From: Glandiceps talaboti
Lineage: Eukaryota; Hemichordata; Enteropneusta; Spengelidae
Direction of reading: 5' to 3'
DNA: 64,000 nt
Assembly: GCF_964340395.1 (NCBI RefSeq)
Contig: NC_135568.1
Coordinates: 19,526,210 to 19,590,209 of the forward strand
Part shown: in pieces, positions 13,031-25,399 of the stretch
How the letters are laid out: each line of letters starts with the position of its first letter
How positions within the stretch are numbered: position 1 is the first letter of the stretch
Notes under the pieces: model-generated
The model's input: only the letters and a program-made list of their open reading frames with translations
Database searches by the model: none
Told to the model about the DNA's origin: nothing
Made by a program: the position numbers and the translations under genes

Positions 13031-13500
13031 ACATTGGCCCGCTTGATGGGAAATGCCAATCAGATAATATAGTCTACAGGGCCCAGGTCAAAATAAACAA
13101 CAGAGATACTAAATCCAACATTGGCTCAACAGAAAACAGCTTCAAAACGCGTTACAGCAACCACAAGTGTTCTTTCGCCAATAACAAATATGGAAATTGT
13201 ACTGAACTTTCAAAGTGTGTCTGGAAAATAAAGGAGTCGGGCCACCAGTATTCCATCAACTGGGCTATCATTGCCCATGCAGCCGCCTACTCTAATGCAA
13301 CAAAAAGCTGCAACCTGTGTCTTACAGAGAAGATGTTTATCATCAGTGCAAATAAATTGGGACTCCTTAATAAACGATCAGAACTGATTTCAAAGTGCCG
13401 CCATGAAAACAAATACATTCTTTCATTCCACCATGTCAAACCTCAACGCGCATCACATCCGGGTACCAGTTCTTCTGCGAGTTCGAATTCCATCACTTGA
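13026..13500 (+). pseudogene. Penelope-like element, GIY-YIG endonuclease C-terminal remnant
   Basis: An uninterrupted frame runs from the end of a TA tract to a TGA at 13498. It contains GPLDGKC (normally a Cys before PLDGKC), then NIGSTENSFKTRYSNHKCSF, TELSKCVWKIKESG, WAIIAHAAAYSNATKSCNLC, LTEKMFII, LNKRSELISKCRH and NKYIL. This motif order is the C-terminal endonuclease region of Penelope-like retroelements: the GIY-YIG core with the FKxRYxNH helix, the CNLCLTEK segment and the CRHxNKY end. The GIY/YIG residues are degenerate (NIG for YIG) and the reverse transcriptase is missing. It is a 5'-truncated copy set between TA repeats. Confidence 0.8.
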
Positions 13501-13583
13501 ATTTCCGTTACAATTTAGTCGTCCAAAGATCGCATTCAAGCGTGAAACTCTGAGTAACGGCTCCGTACCATAACCTGTGTATT
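13501..13583 (+). other. 3' flank of the Penelope-like remnant
   Basis: The 80 bases after the stop include GCGTGAAACTCTGAGTAACG just before a long TA tract. This is the likely 3' untranslated end of the element. Confidence 0.4.
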
Positions 13584-13828
<245 letters not shown>

Positions 13829-14001
13829 TGTATTTATTAGCTTAAAGAAAAAGTCCAGTCAGACTTATTTCTGTCTTTAGTACACTTCTATTGATTACTG
13901 CTATCAACTGAAATACAATTTTAGGTAATAAATAGTACCTTGGTAAGTAGTGCTATGGCACTTGACTTGTATTTTAGGCCATTTTTGGACTACAAATTTT
14001 T

Positions 14002-14410
14002 ATTAGTCCCCGCGGACGAAGTCCGGAATGGAGACTTATGGATTGGGTTCCGTCTGTCCGTCCGTCCGTCCGTGCGTGCGTCCATGCGTCCGTCCGTCCG
14101 TCCGCAGCTGTTTCTTGGAGATGCCTGGACCGATTTTTTTTCAAACTTGGTACAGGGGCAACATACTATGGCATACATATGCACGTCAATTTGTTTTATG
14201 ATACGATCCAATATGGCCGCCTAGCAACCATTTTGTTTGTGAATTTTCCCTGTCTAGAGCCATAACTCAGACATGCTTTAACAGATCTCATTCAAAGTTG
14301 GTATTACATGTGTATATTCATTTTCATTGTGATACGATCCAACATGGCTGCCTGGTAGCCATTTTGTTTGTGAATTTTCATGTCCAAAGCCATAACTCAG
14401 ACTCCATTTT
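14002..14410 (+). mobile_element. Dispersed non-coding element with GTCCG tract (copy 1)
   Basis: It begins ATTAGTCCCCGCGGACGAAG and has a GTCCGTCCGTCC tract (14052-14104). It then contains two related blocks with GATACGATCCAATATGGCCG / GATACGATCCAACATGGCTG and CATAACTCAG. An inverted copy lies at 58558-58946, which shows it is an interspersed repeat. There is no coding capacity, and the class is unknown to me. Confidence 0.75.
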
Positions 14411-14433
14411 CATCGTGATATGATCCCCCATAC

Positions 14434-14462
14434 CATAGACCCTACTTGGTGTAGGGTCTATG
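14434..14462. repeat. Perfect 12-bp hairpin
   Basis: CATAGACCCTAC, a 5-base loop (TTGGT), then GTAGGGTCTATG: a perfect inverted repeat at the edge of the GTCCG element. Confidence 0.8.
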
Positions 14463-14551
14463 CCCATACCAAACCAATCCTTTATTGTTGGAGGCATATT
14501 CCATGTCCAACAAGCACACACAATATATCTAAGTCTGTTTGTTGCGTGATC

Positions 14552-14772
14552 AGAGTAGTGATAATTCCTTAAAACCCAATTATAGCGGGGACTATGTCAT
14601 TCTCAATGACTTGTTTGAAATTTCCTGTGGTGACATTACATTTACACCTGACATTGATACAAAGAGTGTCAAGACTATAGATACTTTGTGTAACCTTATT
14701 AAGTGGTTATGTTATTATATTTCATTGCCAGCAGCTGAGCATAGTAAACTAGTACACTTATTGCACTCTTGA
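14552..14772 (+). CDS. Unassigned open frame, possible exon fragment
   Basis: The frame follows an acceptor-like TCTGTTTGTTGCGTGATCAG (ends 14552) and has protein-like composition: NYSGDYVILNDLFEISCGD, then FTPDIDTKSVKTIDTLCNLI, then KWLCYYISLP. It has no ATG. It reads into the first unit of the 45-bp minisatellite and stops at TGA (14770-14772). I do not recognise the family. It may be an exon of an unseen plus-strand gene or a transposon remnant. A weak donor (CATA/GTAAAC) lies at the start of the repeat. Confidence 0.25.
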
Positions 14773-15222
14773 CTCTCATTTCAACATAGTAAACTAGTAC
14801 ACTTATTGCACTCTTGACTCTCATTTCAACATAGTAAACTAGTACACTTAGTGCACTCTTGACTCTCATTTCAATATAGTAAATTAGTACACTTAGTGCA
14901 CTCTTGACTCTCATTTCAACATAGTAAACTAGTACACTTATCACTCTTGACTCTCATTTCAACATAGTAAACTAGTACACTTAGTGCACTCTTGACTCTC
15001 ATTTCAACATAGTAAACTAGTACACTTATTGCACTCTTGACTCTCATTTCAACATAGTAAACTAGTACACTTAGTGCACTCTTGACTCTCATTTCAACAT
15101 AGTAAACTAGTACACTTAGTGCACTCTTGACTCTCATTTCAACATAGTAAACTAGTACACTTAGTGCACTCTTGACTCTCATTTCAACATAGTAAACTAG
15201 TACACTTAGTGCACTCTTGACA
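14731..15222. repeat. Minisatellite, 45-bp unit, about 11 copies
   Basis: The unit is AGTAAACTAGTACACTTAGT followed by GCACTCTTGACTCTCATTTC and AACAT. 45 is a multiple of three, so the minus strand is open across it as a 15-residue repeat (YYVEMRVKSALSVLV). One copy has lost three bases near 14941. The coding look is probably incidental. Confidence 0.95.
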
Positions 15223-15314
15223 AAGTATATAGCACGTATATAGATACGAAAGGGAAAAACCAAGAAAGAGATAAATCAATGGGAAATACAGTTAAATCAT
15301 TCATCTTCAAGATA

Positions 15315-16497
15315 CCGGGTGCTAGTATTCAATTCCCACATTTCTTGCAATAGTGCTATTACCGAGTGCTAGTATTCAATTCCCACATTTCTTGCAATAG
15401 TGCTATTTAATAATGGATGCTAGTATTCAATTCCCACATTTCTTGCAATAGTGCTATTTAATAATGGATGCTAGTATTCAATTCCCACATTTCTTGCAAT
15501 AGTGCTATTTAATACCGGGTGCTAGTATTCAATTCCCACATTTCTTGCAATAGTGCTATTTAATAATGGATGCTAGTATTCAATTCCCACATTTCTTGCA
15601 ATAGGGCTATTTAATAACGGATGCTAGTATTCAATTCCCACATTTCTTGCAATAGGGCTATTTAATAATGGATGCTAGTATTCAATTCCCACATTTCTTG
15701 CAATAGGGCTATTTAATAATGGATGCTAGTATTCAATTCCCACATTTCTTGCAATAGTGCTATTTAATAATGGATGCTAGTATTCAATTCCCACATTTCT
15801 TGCAATAGGGCTATTTAATACCGGGTGCTAGTATTCAATTCCGACATTTCTTGCAATAGGGCTATTTAATAACGGATGCTAGTATTCAATTTCCACATTT
15901 CTTGCAATAGTGGTAATACCAGTGCTAGTATTCAATTTCCACATTTCTTGCAATAGTGCTATTTAATACCAAGTGCTTGTATTCAATTCCCACATTTCTT
16001 GCAATAGGGCTATTTAATAACGGATGCTAGTATTCAATTTCCACATTTCTTGCAATAGTGGTAATACCAGTGCTAGTATTCAATTTCCACATTTCTTGCA
16101 ATAGTGCTATTACCAGGTGCTAGTATTCAATTCCCACATTTCTTGCAATAGTGGTAATACCAGTGCTAGTATTCAATTTCCATATTTCTTGCAATAGTGC
16201 TATTACCAGGTGCTAGTATTCAATTCCCACATTTCTTGCAATAGTGGTAATACCAGTGCTAGTATTCAATTTCCACATTTCTTGCAATAGTGCTATTACC
16301 AGGTGCTAGTATTCAATTCCCACATTTCTTGCAATAGTGGTAATACCAGTGCTAGTATTCAATTTCCACATTTCTTGCAATAGTGCTATTACCAGGTGCT
16401 AGTATTCAATTCCCACATTTCTTGCAATAGTGGTAATACCAGTGCTAGTATTCAATTTCCATATTTCTTGCAATAGTGCTATTACCGGGTGCTAGTC
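15315..16497. repeat. Minisatellite, 44-51 bp units, about 25 copies, with dimeric higher order
   Basis: The constant core is GCTAGTATTCAATTCCCACA then TTTCTTGCAATAG. The joint varies: TGCTATTTAATAATGGAT in the left half; in the right half TGGTAATACCAGT alternates with TGCTATTACCAGGT. From about 16040 the two joints strictly alternate, making a dimer of about 90 bp. Confidence 0.95.
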
Positions 16498-17524
16498 AAC
16501 AGCCGTAGAGCCATATTTTATCTGTCTGTCTATTTCTTTGTGTGTGCATGCATGCATGCAATTCCCTCCATCATTGTATACTTGCCTGTATTTCATACAA
16601 AGGTGTGCAGCCCAAGTTGACAACATCTACCCATGTACAATGCAAAAATAGACCCATTGTTGAGGATTTCCAGTCACAAACAGACATATCTGGGAGAAAG
16701 TCTTCCAGTCATTTACCTTTATTCTGGTGCTGTGAAGATTTGTCTACTCATGAGTAGGGCATTTCCAGATGAAGTTACCCATTTTTTTTAAAAAAGTGAC
16801 CCATTGGGTGGCACATACCCATACACCTTTCTATACGTGTCTCACCCCTCCGAGTCAGTGGCAAGCTTTCTAATGATAACTGTCTTTGACCTTCATCCTC
16901 AAGGTCAAAATAGCGCAAATTAAATTATTGTAAGACTTAACATTTACCTGCTATTTAAACTATTGAAGTTTAGTAGTGACCCAGTTTGAATGTTATATTA
17001 TCCATATCCATTTCATCGATAAATACAAATATCACATTTGGTCAAATAGCCAAACATTAATCATAGTGCATAGTATACAGCAGAGATGCATAGACCAATT
17101 TCAACCAAGCCTGGCACAAATGTCAGTTATTGTCAAATTTCACATTTTGTGCACAAGCTCAGTCTGGTAGCTTAATAATAGAAACCTAAATTAAATGACT
17201 TAACACCCAATGTTATTTATAATGAGATTTGAGACCTTGACATTGCTTTGTTTTTGTGACCTTTGCAATGACAAAGTAAGTTGAAATATTGAAGACTGTC
17301 TTTGATGAAGACGATGAAAATTTGTCAGTTGATGAACAACTTTCAGATGAATATTTGAGGCTACATCACTTTTCATCTGTGTTCATGACATCACAGATCA
17401 ATTGTAGATGAACAGCAAAGATAAGTAAAGTACTTCTAGATGACGCTTACCATTCACAGCTGTTAGGTGTAAGTGATGTATACTTGATATTCTGTAGACG
17501 TACCATGTAATAGATTATTGGCTT
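16498..17524. other. Non-coding stretch, no gene seen
   Basis: Contains a GCAT repeat near 16550 and a TTTGACCTTCATCCTCAAGG motif (16890) of the dispersed family also seen near 970-1490. Open frames are short and unlike protein. Confidence 0.4.
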
Positions 17525-17526
17525 GA

Positions 17527-18247
17527 AATACACAGCCATGGATACACTAAAGACGACAGTACCTTAAATACACAGCCATGGATACGCTAAAGACGACAGT
17601 ACCTTAAATACACAGCCATGGATACACTAAAGACGACAGTACCTTAAATACACAGCCATGGATACACTAAAGACGACAGTACCTTAAATACACAGCCATG
17701 GATACACTAAAGACGACAGTACCTTAAATACACAGCCATGGATACACTAAAGACGACAGTACCTTAAATACACAGCCATGGATACACTAAAGACGACAGT
17801 ACCTTAAATACACAGCCATGGATACACTAAAGACGACAGTAACTTAAATACACAGCCATGGATACACTAAAGACGACAGTACCTTAAATACACAGCCATG
17901 GATACACTAAAGACGACAGTACCTTAAATACACAGCCATGGATACACTAAAGACGACAGTACCTTAAATACACAGCCATGGATACACTAAAGACGACAGT
18001 ACCTTACATACACAGCCATGGATACACTAAAGACGACAGTACCTTAAATACACAGCCATGGATACACTAAAGACGACAGTACCTTAAATACACAGCCATG
18101 GCTACACTAAAGACGACAGTACCTTAAATACACAGCCATGGATACACTAAAGACGACAGTAACTTAAATACACAGCCATGGATACACTAAAGACGACAGT
18201 AACTTAAATACACAGCCATGGATACACTAAAGACGACAGTACCTTAA
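17527..18247. repeat. Minisatellite, 40-bp unit, 18 copies, nearly identical
   Basis: The unit is AAATACACAGCCATGGATAC then ACTAAAGACGACAGTACCTT. Copies differ at only a handful of positions (for example GATACG at 17581, TACATA at 18005, GGCTAC at 18100, AACTT at 17841, 18161 and 18201). Such homogeneity implies recent expansion or gene conversion. Confidence 0.98.
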
Positions 18248-21200
18248 ATTCACTCAGTCATTAGTAGCATTTATAGCATTATGCCAACAATTATTGAGAC
18301 TGAGAATGTAGTCATACTCGTATGGTAATTCTGGCTATATGGTCCCCTGGATTTGAGAGTTTAATATTTGAATGTTTGTAGTGAAATTGACCAACCCACC
18401 CCCCTGATAAAAAGAGGATTAAATGTTTGATAGCTCTACTGAGCTCTGTATGCAGTTGAATTTAGGCCGCATTGAAAATTGATTACTCTAAAATCCATAT
18501 TATCTAGTCAATGCTAGGGGTGTCATCGCTGCCAAGCAATTCTTTGTTGCCAATTTGAATCACCATACAAGGACACATACTTTGGGGGGGGGGGGGGGAG
18601 AGGGGGTTAACATACATGCACATGCGGATTATGAAGAGTTATAATGGAATGTGCCATTATAACTCTAAACCATACAAACATACAAAAAGTTAAAATGAAT
18701 GGGGGACTTTATTGTATTGTTGTAATGTAACTGTTGAATATGACGCGCAACGATGATGGCAAATAAAGACGGCGACACGGCAGTAATAGAGATGGCGGCA
18801 ACACGGCGGAGGTTTGTGAGGTTTATGTGTGTTGGTATGAGAGATTAAGGCCATAGACAGCAAGTGAAAAATATGTAAAACCTACAAAGGACTAACCAAC
18901 GAACCATTGCCAACCAACCAAACAACAAAGTAATCAACCATAGAGACCCACCTAGTCAGAGAAAACCAAAATCCACTAGAAACCAGACGTACGGAAAGGG
19001 ATAACAAAAAATCGAGGGGTGCTGTTTGTGTATGTCAATATGTAATATATGATCACGTGTAGCGAAGACAGCGGACTGAAACGCGAGGTAGATGATGGCG
19101 CAGATATGACAATTGGTGCCGGAGACGCAAAAATGTTAGTGTATTTGATGTTCGTATGTTGGAAGGGGTGAGTTGGGATTCTTAAAAGAGCAATCACTAT
19201 TTCGCAGGTGATATTGCAGAACATAACGTTGACTTGTGTCAGTAGAGTGGCAATGTAATTAACAGTAGGAGTTGAAATCAAACTATATTAACCAACAATG
19301 TATATATGCAAGTCATAGCTGTACTTTAAGTAGACTTTTGTGATGTCTTGAAGTTGTACCGGTTGGGGTGACCCTATTGTGGCAAGACCCCCTTGGCCGC
19401 TATGACCCTATTGTGGCAAGACCCCCTTGGCCGCTATGGTAGCCAGAGTGGTTTAAGGTTGAAAAGTTGAACATGAAGTATGGCCTTGTACTTATTTAGT
19501 GTGGCAAGACCCCTTAGCCGCTATGGTAGCCAGAGTGGTTTAAGGTTGAAAAGTTGAACATGAAGTATGGCCTTCTACTCATTTAGTTGTTGAGTTGTAA
19601 GGAATTACTTTACAGGTAATTTTTCTGAACATAATGTTAAAGGAACATAAATCTAAAACCTTGGGATTGTTAATGACATACACTAAATGGACCCATTTTT
19701 CCTACAGTGTACATGTATGTAACAAAATTATTTCCATGGGAAACTGTTTGAGTGAAAATATGTTTGAACTGAAGAAAAAGCTATGCATGAGGATGGCAAA
19801 AAGAGATGTAATGTTTATTTTTTATGTGTACAATATACCAATAAAGATTGCTACTTTTAATAATGTCATATTTGGGTGATTTCTTTATGTATGATGCAAC
19901 TCCTACAATGGAACATAACAAGTGATACATTTCCGAAAAAGTGAAATAAAATACCAGTAACCTACAATAAAGAAAAGGAATAAGACAAGATTTTGATGAA
20001 AAAGAATGATGTTTAGATTTACCACCATACAGTAATTCTGAGAGAATTATTTTAGAATGTGTCTGGAAGTGTTTAAAGTGGCCAAGTGGATAAGGATTTG
20101 ATATTTATTTGGGATTTATAAAACCTAAGAATCCCACTTATGTGCTTAGTACATAACGCCTAATCGATACAGTAATGTGCAGGTGGTATACGATTGTTAA
20201 AATATATGTTTACTTGAATTTCTAGCATATTATGTGAAAATAAATGGCAAATATCTGGTTTAAGGGGAAATTGAAACACAAAGGAAGACAGTAAAGGTTA
20301 GAGGGTAAAACACCTGTCAGTGATCTATTTCGAAGTTTTTAGTTTTATTTTCAAATGTGATAAATTTTACATTATTATTATTTAGTTTTCAATATTCCTT
20401 TTGAAAACATACACTTTACATGCGAAAATACTGCAAAACAATAATTGTTATCCAAGCAAAGTTCAAATTTTGTGTCCATCATTCAGATGTTACTTATTTT
20501 AATGATAAGTCCTGAAACTATTAATTTTAAAAAGTGCAAGCAACATTTAGACTCTTTACTTGACAAAATACAGGAATTACATGTATGATGTTTAACTTGT
20601 TAGTCATAAAATGCACGTACAGTGTAAAGCTGACATACCTTTGTGAGCCTAGGGTTTTCTCTCTTTTTTTAACCTTGGCATGGTAACTATATTTGATGGT
20701 CTAAAATTGATGCCATGACAAGCAAGGATGGTGTACTTTTGTGCATTTGGTGAGAAATTTGAAAGCAGCCAGGTACGATGCCATTTTAAGTGATAACTGT
20801 CTTTCATAGTAACAACAAATAACATGTTTAAAGCAAATATAAGTCAATTAAGTGGCATATTCCTCTGACTACTATAGTCTACCACAATGTACCCTTGTTA
20901 TGTTATACAATGCCCATTATTTCACATATCATCTATGGACTGGAAGTATGGGAAGCACATACCAAACTTATTTAAATGAACTTTTCACAAAATAAAAGTA
21001 AGTGTTAAACACAGAACTGCTATATAAAGAAGATTATGGCTGATCTATGCAAATGTGGGAAATTCAAACTGCTGTACAGAGCACTAGCTTCTGGGTCTTG
21101 TTTTCAGCATTTTTTCTGTGCTCCGAGAAACACACAGGTCATGAAGCATGTACGAATTGGTTGTGAATGTCGAAGGATGGTAACTTGATACACAAATTAA

Positions 21201-22290
21201 TTGAAAATCAATCTGTTTATTTCATAGAATGTAAAAAAACTTTCAAAATGAGACAAATTCCCCTGCAAACAGCTATTTAGATTGTGTGTCATTCAGGATT
21301 ATTCAAATGTGCAACATTTGCATGTGAACAACCCAGATAGGGAATGTTTATATTTTGGTGATTACTTGTCAGTGAGTCATTACAAGTTCTCCACCTCCGT
21401 ACAGTCAGTCATATGCAAAATAGGGTCCCAGGCACAGGCAGTCATGCCTTTAAGTGCATAATTATATTAAGTGACTGTTAGGTGTTTTCATTCTTGATAC
21501 CATTTTGGGGTAAATCAAGTGGAAACAGACAAAGCTATATAAAGATAGTAAATAAAGTCAGAATGTAAAATCTATAAAACATCACACACCACAAACAGTA
21601 TCTTAAAACTTACATCATTTAAAAGCCACACTGTGGTTGGAATAAAGGAATGTTTGCGTTGGTATACCAACTGATAGCAGGAATATTCACTGCAGGTCAG
21701 AATTCAAATGAAAAATACAAACAATATCTACACTTGTCCAGTTAGTTTCATTACCAGTAGACAACTCATCACATTCTTTCTTCCCTTTCATGTATGAAAA
21801 TTAGGTACTCATGATGTTTTGAAAGGCCACATATAATACATTTGAAAATATGTTTACAGGGGTTAAACTTGATTGGTTGATAGTGAACTACCTTGAATCC
21901 CCTTTTCATAGTATCATGTACTCATTTATCATTAGTACACTGTATCTTGTATATATTAATTAATACAAGTAACACTGAAGTAAAGCACTTTGTCTATGTG
22001 CTACACTCGTTTATAGCATTCACATCAAGTGTAAAAGTATACTGTTTCAATTGGTTTATTTACAAGCCTATAGCATGTGGCCTTTGTAATGTGGTCAATT
22101 AGCAAATGAAACAGTATACCTTTACACTTGATATAAACGATTGTGGTACATACAGAAAATGCTTTATTTTAGTGTTATGGGGTGTATATCTTTGAGATAA
22201 ACGAATATAACAGAGATTTTATGATGAAGATCTGTAACATGTTATCAAATGAAGATGACCAAGCAGACTTTATCTTCTATGGTCAAGTTA
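18248..22290. other. Gene-poor stretch, no supported gene
   Basis: A G run sits at 18583-18598. 18720-19290 has a higher GC content and carries a minus-strand frame of 101 codons (18976-19281) that I do not recognise; it may be part of an unidentified transposon. The remainder has no protein-like frame. Confidence 0.4.
19365..19585. repeat. Small nested tandem duplications
   Basis: GACCCTATTGTGGCAAGACC followed by CCCTTGGCCGCTAT is repeated at about 19371 and 19404. A unit of roughly 107-110 bp (TGGCAAGACCCC... GGTAGCCAGAGTGG... GAAGTATGGCCTT) is repeated at about 19411 and 19502. Confidence 0.75.
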
Positions 22291-22295
22291 TGTAT

Positions 22296-22577
22296 AGGGT
22301 TGTCGGTGGCCAAGTGGTTAAACCACTTGCCTCTTACCACTGCGGTCGGGGTTCGAACCCCATTCAGGGTTCGATTAAATTTACCATGCTGTAAGTAAGA
22401 AGAGTGTCCTTCAGTTTGACTCTACCGAACAACGCAGGTTTTCCCCGGGTACTCTGGTTTCTTCCTGCATTAACACTGAACCCATGAGGGATGGCCCTCA
22501 CTGGACTACTTGGGAGACAAGTGTTTAAATGCTTAAAGAACTATCCAGTATAAATAAAGATTATTATTATATTATTG
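22296..22577 (+). mobile_element. tRNA-derived SINE, copy 1
   Basis: The 5' head has pol III promoter elements: box A GTGGCCAAGTGGTTAA (22305-22320) and box B GGTTCGAACCCC (22350-22361). The body contains CCCCGGGTACTCTGGTTTCT, and the 3' end is an ATT repeat (22560-22577). The head begins GGTTGTCGGTGGC, the same as a minus-strand copy at 52837-53120. It is not a functional tRNA gene: no cloverleaf follows from the anticodon arm. Confidence 0.8.
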
Positions 22578-23970
22578 GGACTTTCAAAACAATGTTTAAA
22601 CAACTGGATGATAGATAATGCATCAAAACCATTCTCTCTTACTGTCAGTGAAATGGGTAGATCAAGTAAATTGTGGTAGTAGAGACTTTTTAAGAGTATT
22701 ATTCCAATGAAATGGTGCCTGAAGTTCGTTTTCTGATTCACTATTCTGAGATTGAATTCTAATTGAAACTGGGCCTTAACCCTATATTTAACCTTTACCA
22801 TCTTCCTTGGCATTTCGCTTTCCCCTTAAACCAGATATTTTTGGAAGTTATTTTCACATGTGCTAGATATTCAAAGTAAACCCATTTTTTAAAACATATT
22901 CGAACAATCGCAAAACCACGTTACTGTATTGATTAGGTGTTGTGTACTAAGCACATAGGAAGACATCTTACCCCTACCCCATTTATCTTCAGCAATATAT
23001 CTTAGGATATTTTCCTTAAAAAGGATATCCTTGGTATGTATTTCAACATAACAAGTTACTTATTCAAAGAAAGTATATTTCCTGTAAAGATATATGCTCT
23101 AGCAATCAGGAAAATGTATTAGTATGCTCCTAAGATGCTAAATAAAAAGTACAGAAGAATATAATTTACACCCCCCCCCCCCCCCCCCCCAGTCGGTATT
23201 TCAAAATAATAGTGTATAGTATTGGTTTTAATGGGGGAAAATCATTATTAACCCTCAAAATATTCAATGTTAACCTACTTTTTCTTGTTCAGCTCATTCA
23301 ACTGAATAAAAAAACACCCCTAATTGTATCAGATCATGTTATTTAAAAAAAGAATGGAAAGTTTATGCGTAATTTGTTGTAAATTGTTGATTTTTCAAAA
23401 AACGGCAACTTAAAGCCTCCAAAATTTTTTTTTCAGCATATGTATGGCAAACATTATATCATTAGAAAGGAAATTTCCTAAGCTTTCCAAATATATAACG
23501 GATAATAAAGTCTGTGCTTGCATGTGTCATATGGAAGACAATGTGTTACCCATACCCTCAACATTTAGACGCCATTCTGTGACGCACTTGTAATTTGAAA
23601 TTTAGGCCAAACAGGTAGTACATCCCAAAGTTTTCCTTTTAACATTTTGTTCCTCATTCAGTAGACTCCAATGAACAAATAAATACCTATGTTAGAGGTT
23701 TGTGGGTGGGTGGGGGTGGGGGTGGGGGTGCACGGTAACCCCCTCTGGCCCATAGACTACAGCCAAATATTAGGCAATCAGTCTGGTGGTTTTTGGTTAA
23801 CATCCACACACATACTAACTCACACATATATTCCTGCATGTATGTGATAGTAATTATCGCAACTCCCCATAAAATATCACCTTTTTATACAGTTGCTCTC
23901 TAAAATATGAACCTCTGTAATCATTGTTCCAAAGATTATGAGGTGTATGATGACATTATAACTTCCACAC
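22578..23970. other. Non-coding stretch with homopolymer and G-rich tracts
   Basis: There is a run of about 21 C at 23170-23190. At 23702-23732 there is GGTGGGTGGGGGTGGGGGTG, a strong G-quadruplex candidate on the plus strand. No protein-like frame was seen. Confidence 0.5.
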
Positions 23971-23971
23971 A

Positions 23972-25184
23972 GAAACTGATGATGGCATAACTCTTCCACA
24001 CAGAGACTAACGGCATAACTCTTCCACACAGAGACTAACGGCATAACTCTTCCACATAGAGACTAACGGCATAACTCTTCCACACAGAGACTAACGGTAT
24101 AACTCTTCCACACAGAGACTAACGGCATAACTCTTCCACACAGAGACTAACGGCATAACTCTTCCACATAGAGACTAACGGCATAACTCTTCCACACAGA
24201 GACTAACGGCATAACTCTTCCACACACAGACTAACGGCATAACTCTTCCACACAGAGACTAACGGCATAACTCTTCCACATAGAGACTAACGGCATAACT
24301 CTTCCACACAGAGACTAACGGTATAACTCTTCCACACAGAGACTAACGGCATAACTCTTCCACACAGAGACTAACAGTATAACTCTTCCACACAGAGACT
24401 AACGGCATAACTCTTCCACATAGAGACTAACGGCATAACTCTTCCACATAGAGACTAACGGCATAACTCTACCACATAGAGACTAACGGCATAACTCTTC
24501 CACATAGAGACTAACGGCATAACTCTTCCACACAGAGACTAACGGCATAACTCTTCCACACAGAGACTAACGGCATAACTCTTCCACATAGAGACTAACG
24601 GCATAACTCTTCCACACACAGACTAACGACATAACTCTTCCACACAGAGACTAACGGCATAACTCTTCCACACAGAGACTAACGGCATAACTCTTCCACA
24701 TAGAGACTAACGACATAACTCTTCCACATAGAGACTAACGGCATAACTCTTCCACACAGAGACTAACAGTATAACTCTTCCACACAGAGACTAACGGCAT
24801 AACTCTTCCACACAGAGACTAACGGCATAACTCTTCCACATAGAGACTAACGGCATAACTCTTCCACATAGAGACTAACGGCATAACTCTACCACATAGA
24901 GACTAACGGCATAACTCTTCCACATAGAGACTAACGGCATAACTCTTCCACACAGAGACTAACGGCATAACTCTTCCACACAGAGACTAACGACATAACT
25001 CTTCCACATAGAGACTAACGGCATAACTCTTCCACACAGAGACTAACGGTATAACTCTTCCACATAGAGACTAACGGCATAACTCTTCCACACAGAGACT
25101 AACGACATAACTCTTCCACATAGAGACTAACGGCATAACTCTTCCACACAGAGACTAACGGCATAACTCTTCCACACAGAGACT
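23972..25184. repeat. Minisatellite, 28-bp unit, about 43 copies
   Basis: The unit is CGGCATAACTCTTCCACACA followed by GAGACTAA. Variants are scattered: CACATAGAG, CGGTATAAC, CGACATAAC, and TCTACCACA at 24468 and 24888. The TCTACCACA variant with the same neighbouring variants at two places 420 bp (15 units) apart points to block duplication. Confidence 0.98.
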
Positions 25185-25399
25185 GGGGACATTTTGAATC
25201 TCTCAAACAAAGACTTTTGGACAAAATGTGATGTCTAGACCACTGATGGTCATTTAATCTGTTGAACTCAAAATGACATCAATTCTGATATAAAAGAATA
25301 TATGATAAATATGCTAGCATATACAAGTCTTCATAAAAGTTACTGTCCTCCCTCAAATACTTTTCTTCCATGTGAATGAATGTGACAAGATTTAATAGA

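Noticed and set aside
12763-13034. MYVCMYVC / YIHTYIHT open frames
   Set aside because: Frames of GTAT/CATA/GT microsatellites. The same applies at 55266-55536 and 57561-58108.
18976-19281. Minus-strand 101-codon ORF
   Set aside because: No recognised domain; locally higher GC may reflect an unidentified transposon, but evidence is insufficient.
19634-19879. Plus-strand 81-codon ORF
   Set aside because: Low-complexity composition, no splice context, no family recognised.
22296-22375. A genuine tRNA gene
   Set aside because: Box A and box B are present but the intervening sequence does not form a cloverleaf, and the sequence continues into a SINE body with an ATT tail. A second copy exists at 53 kb.
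23972-25184. Regularly spaced repeat resembling a CRISPR array
   Set aside because: 28-bp units are directly contiguous with no unique spacers, and the DNA is eukaryotic.
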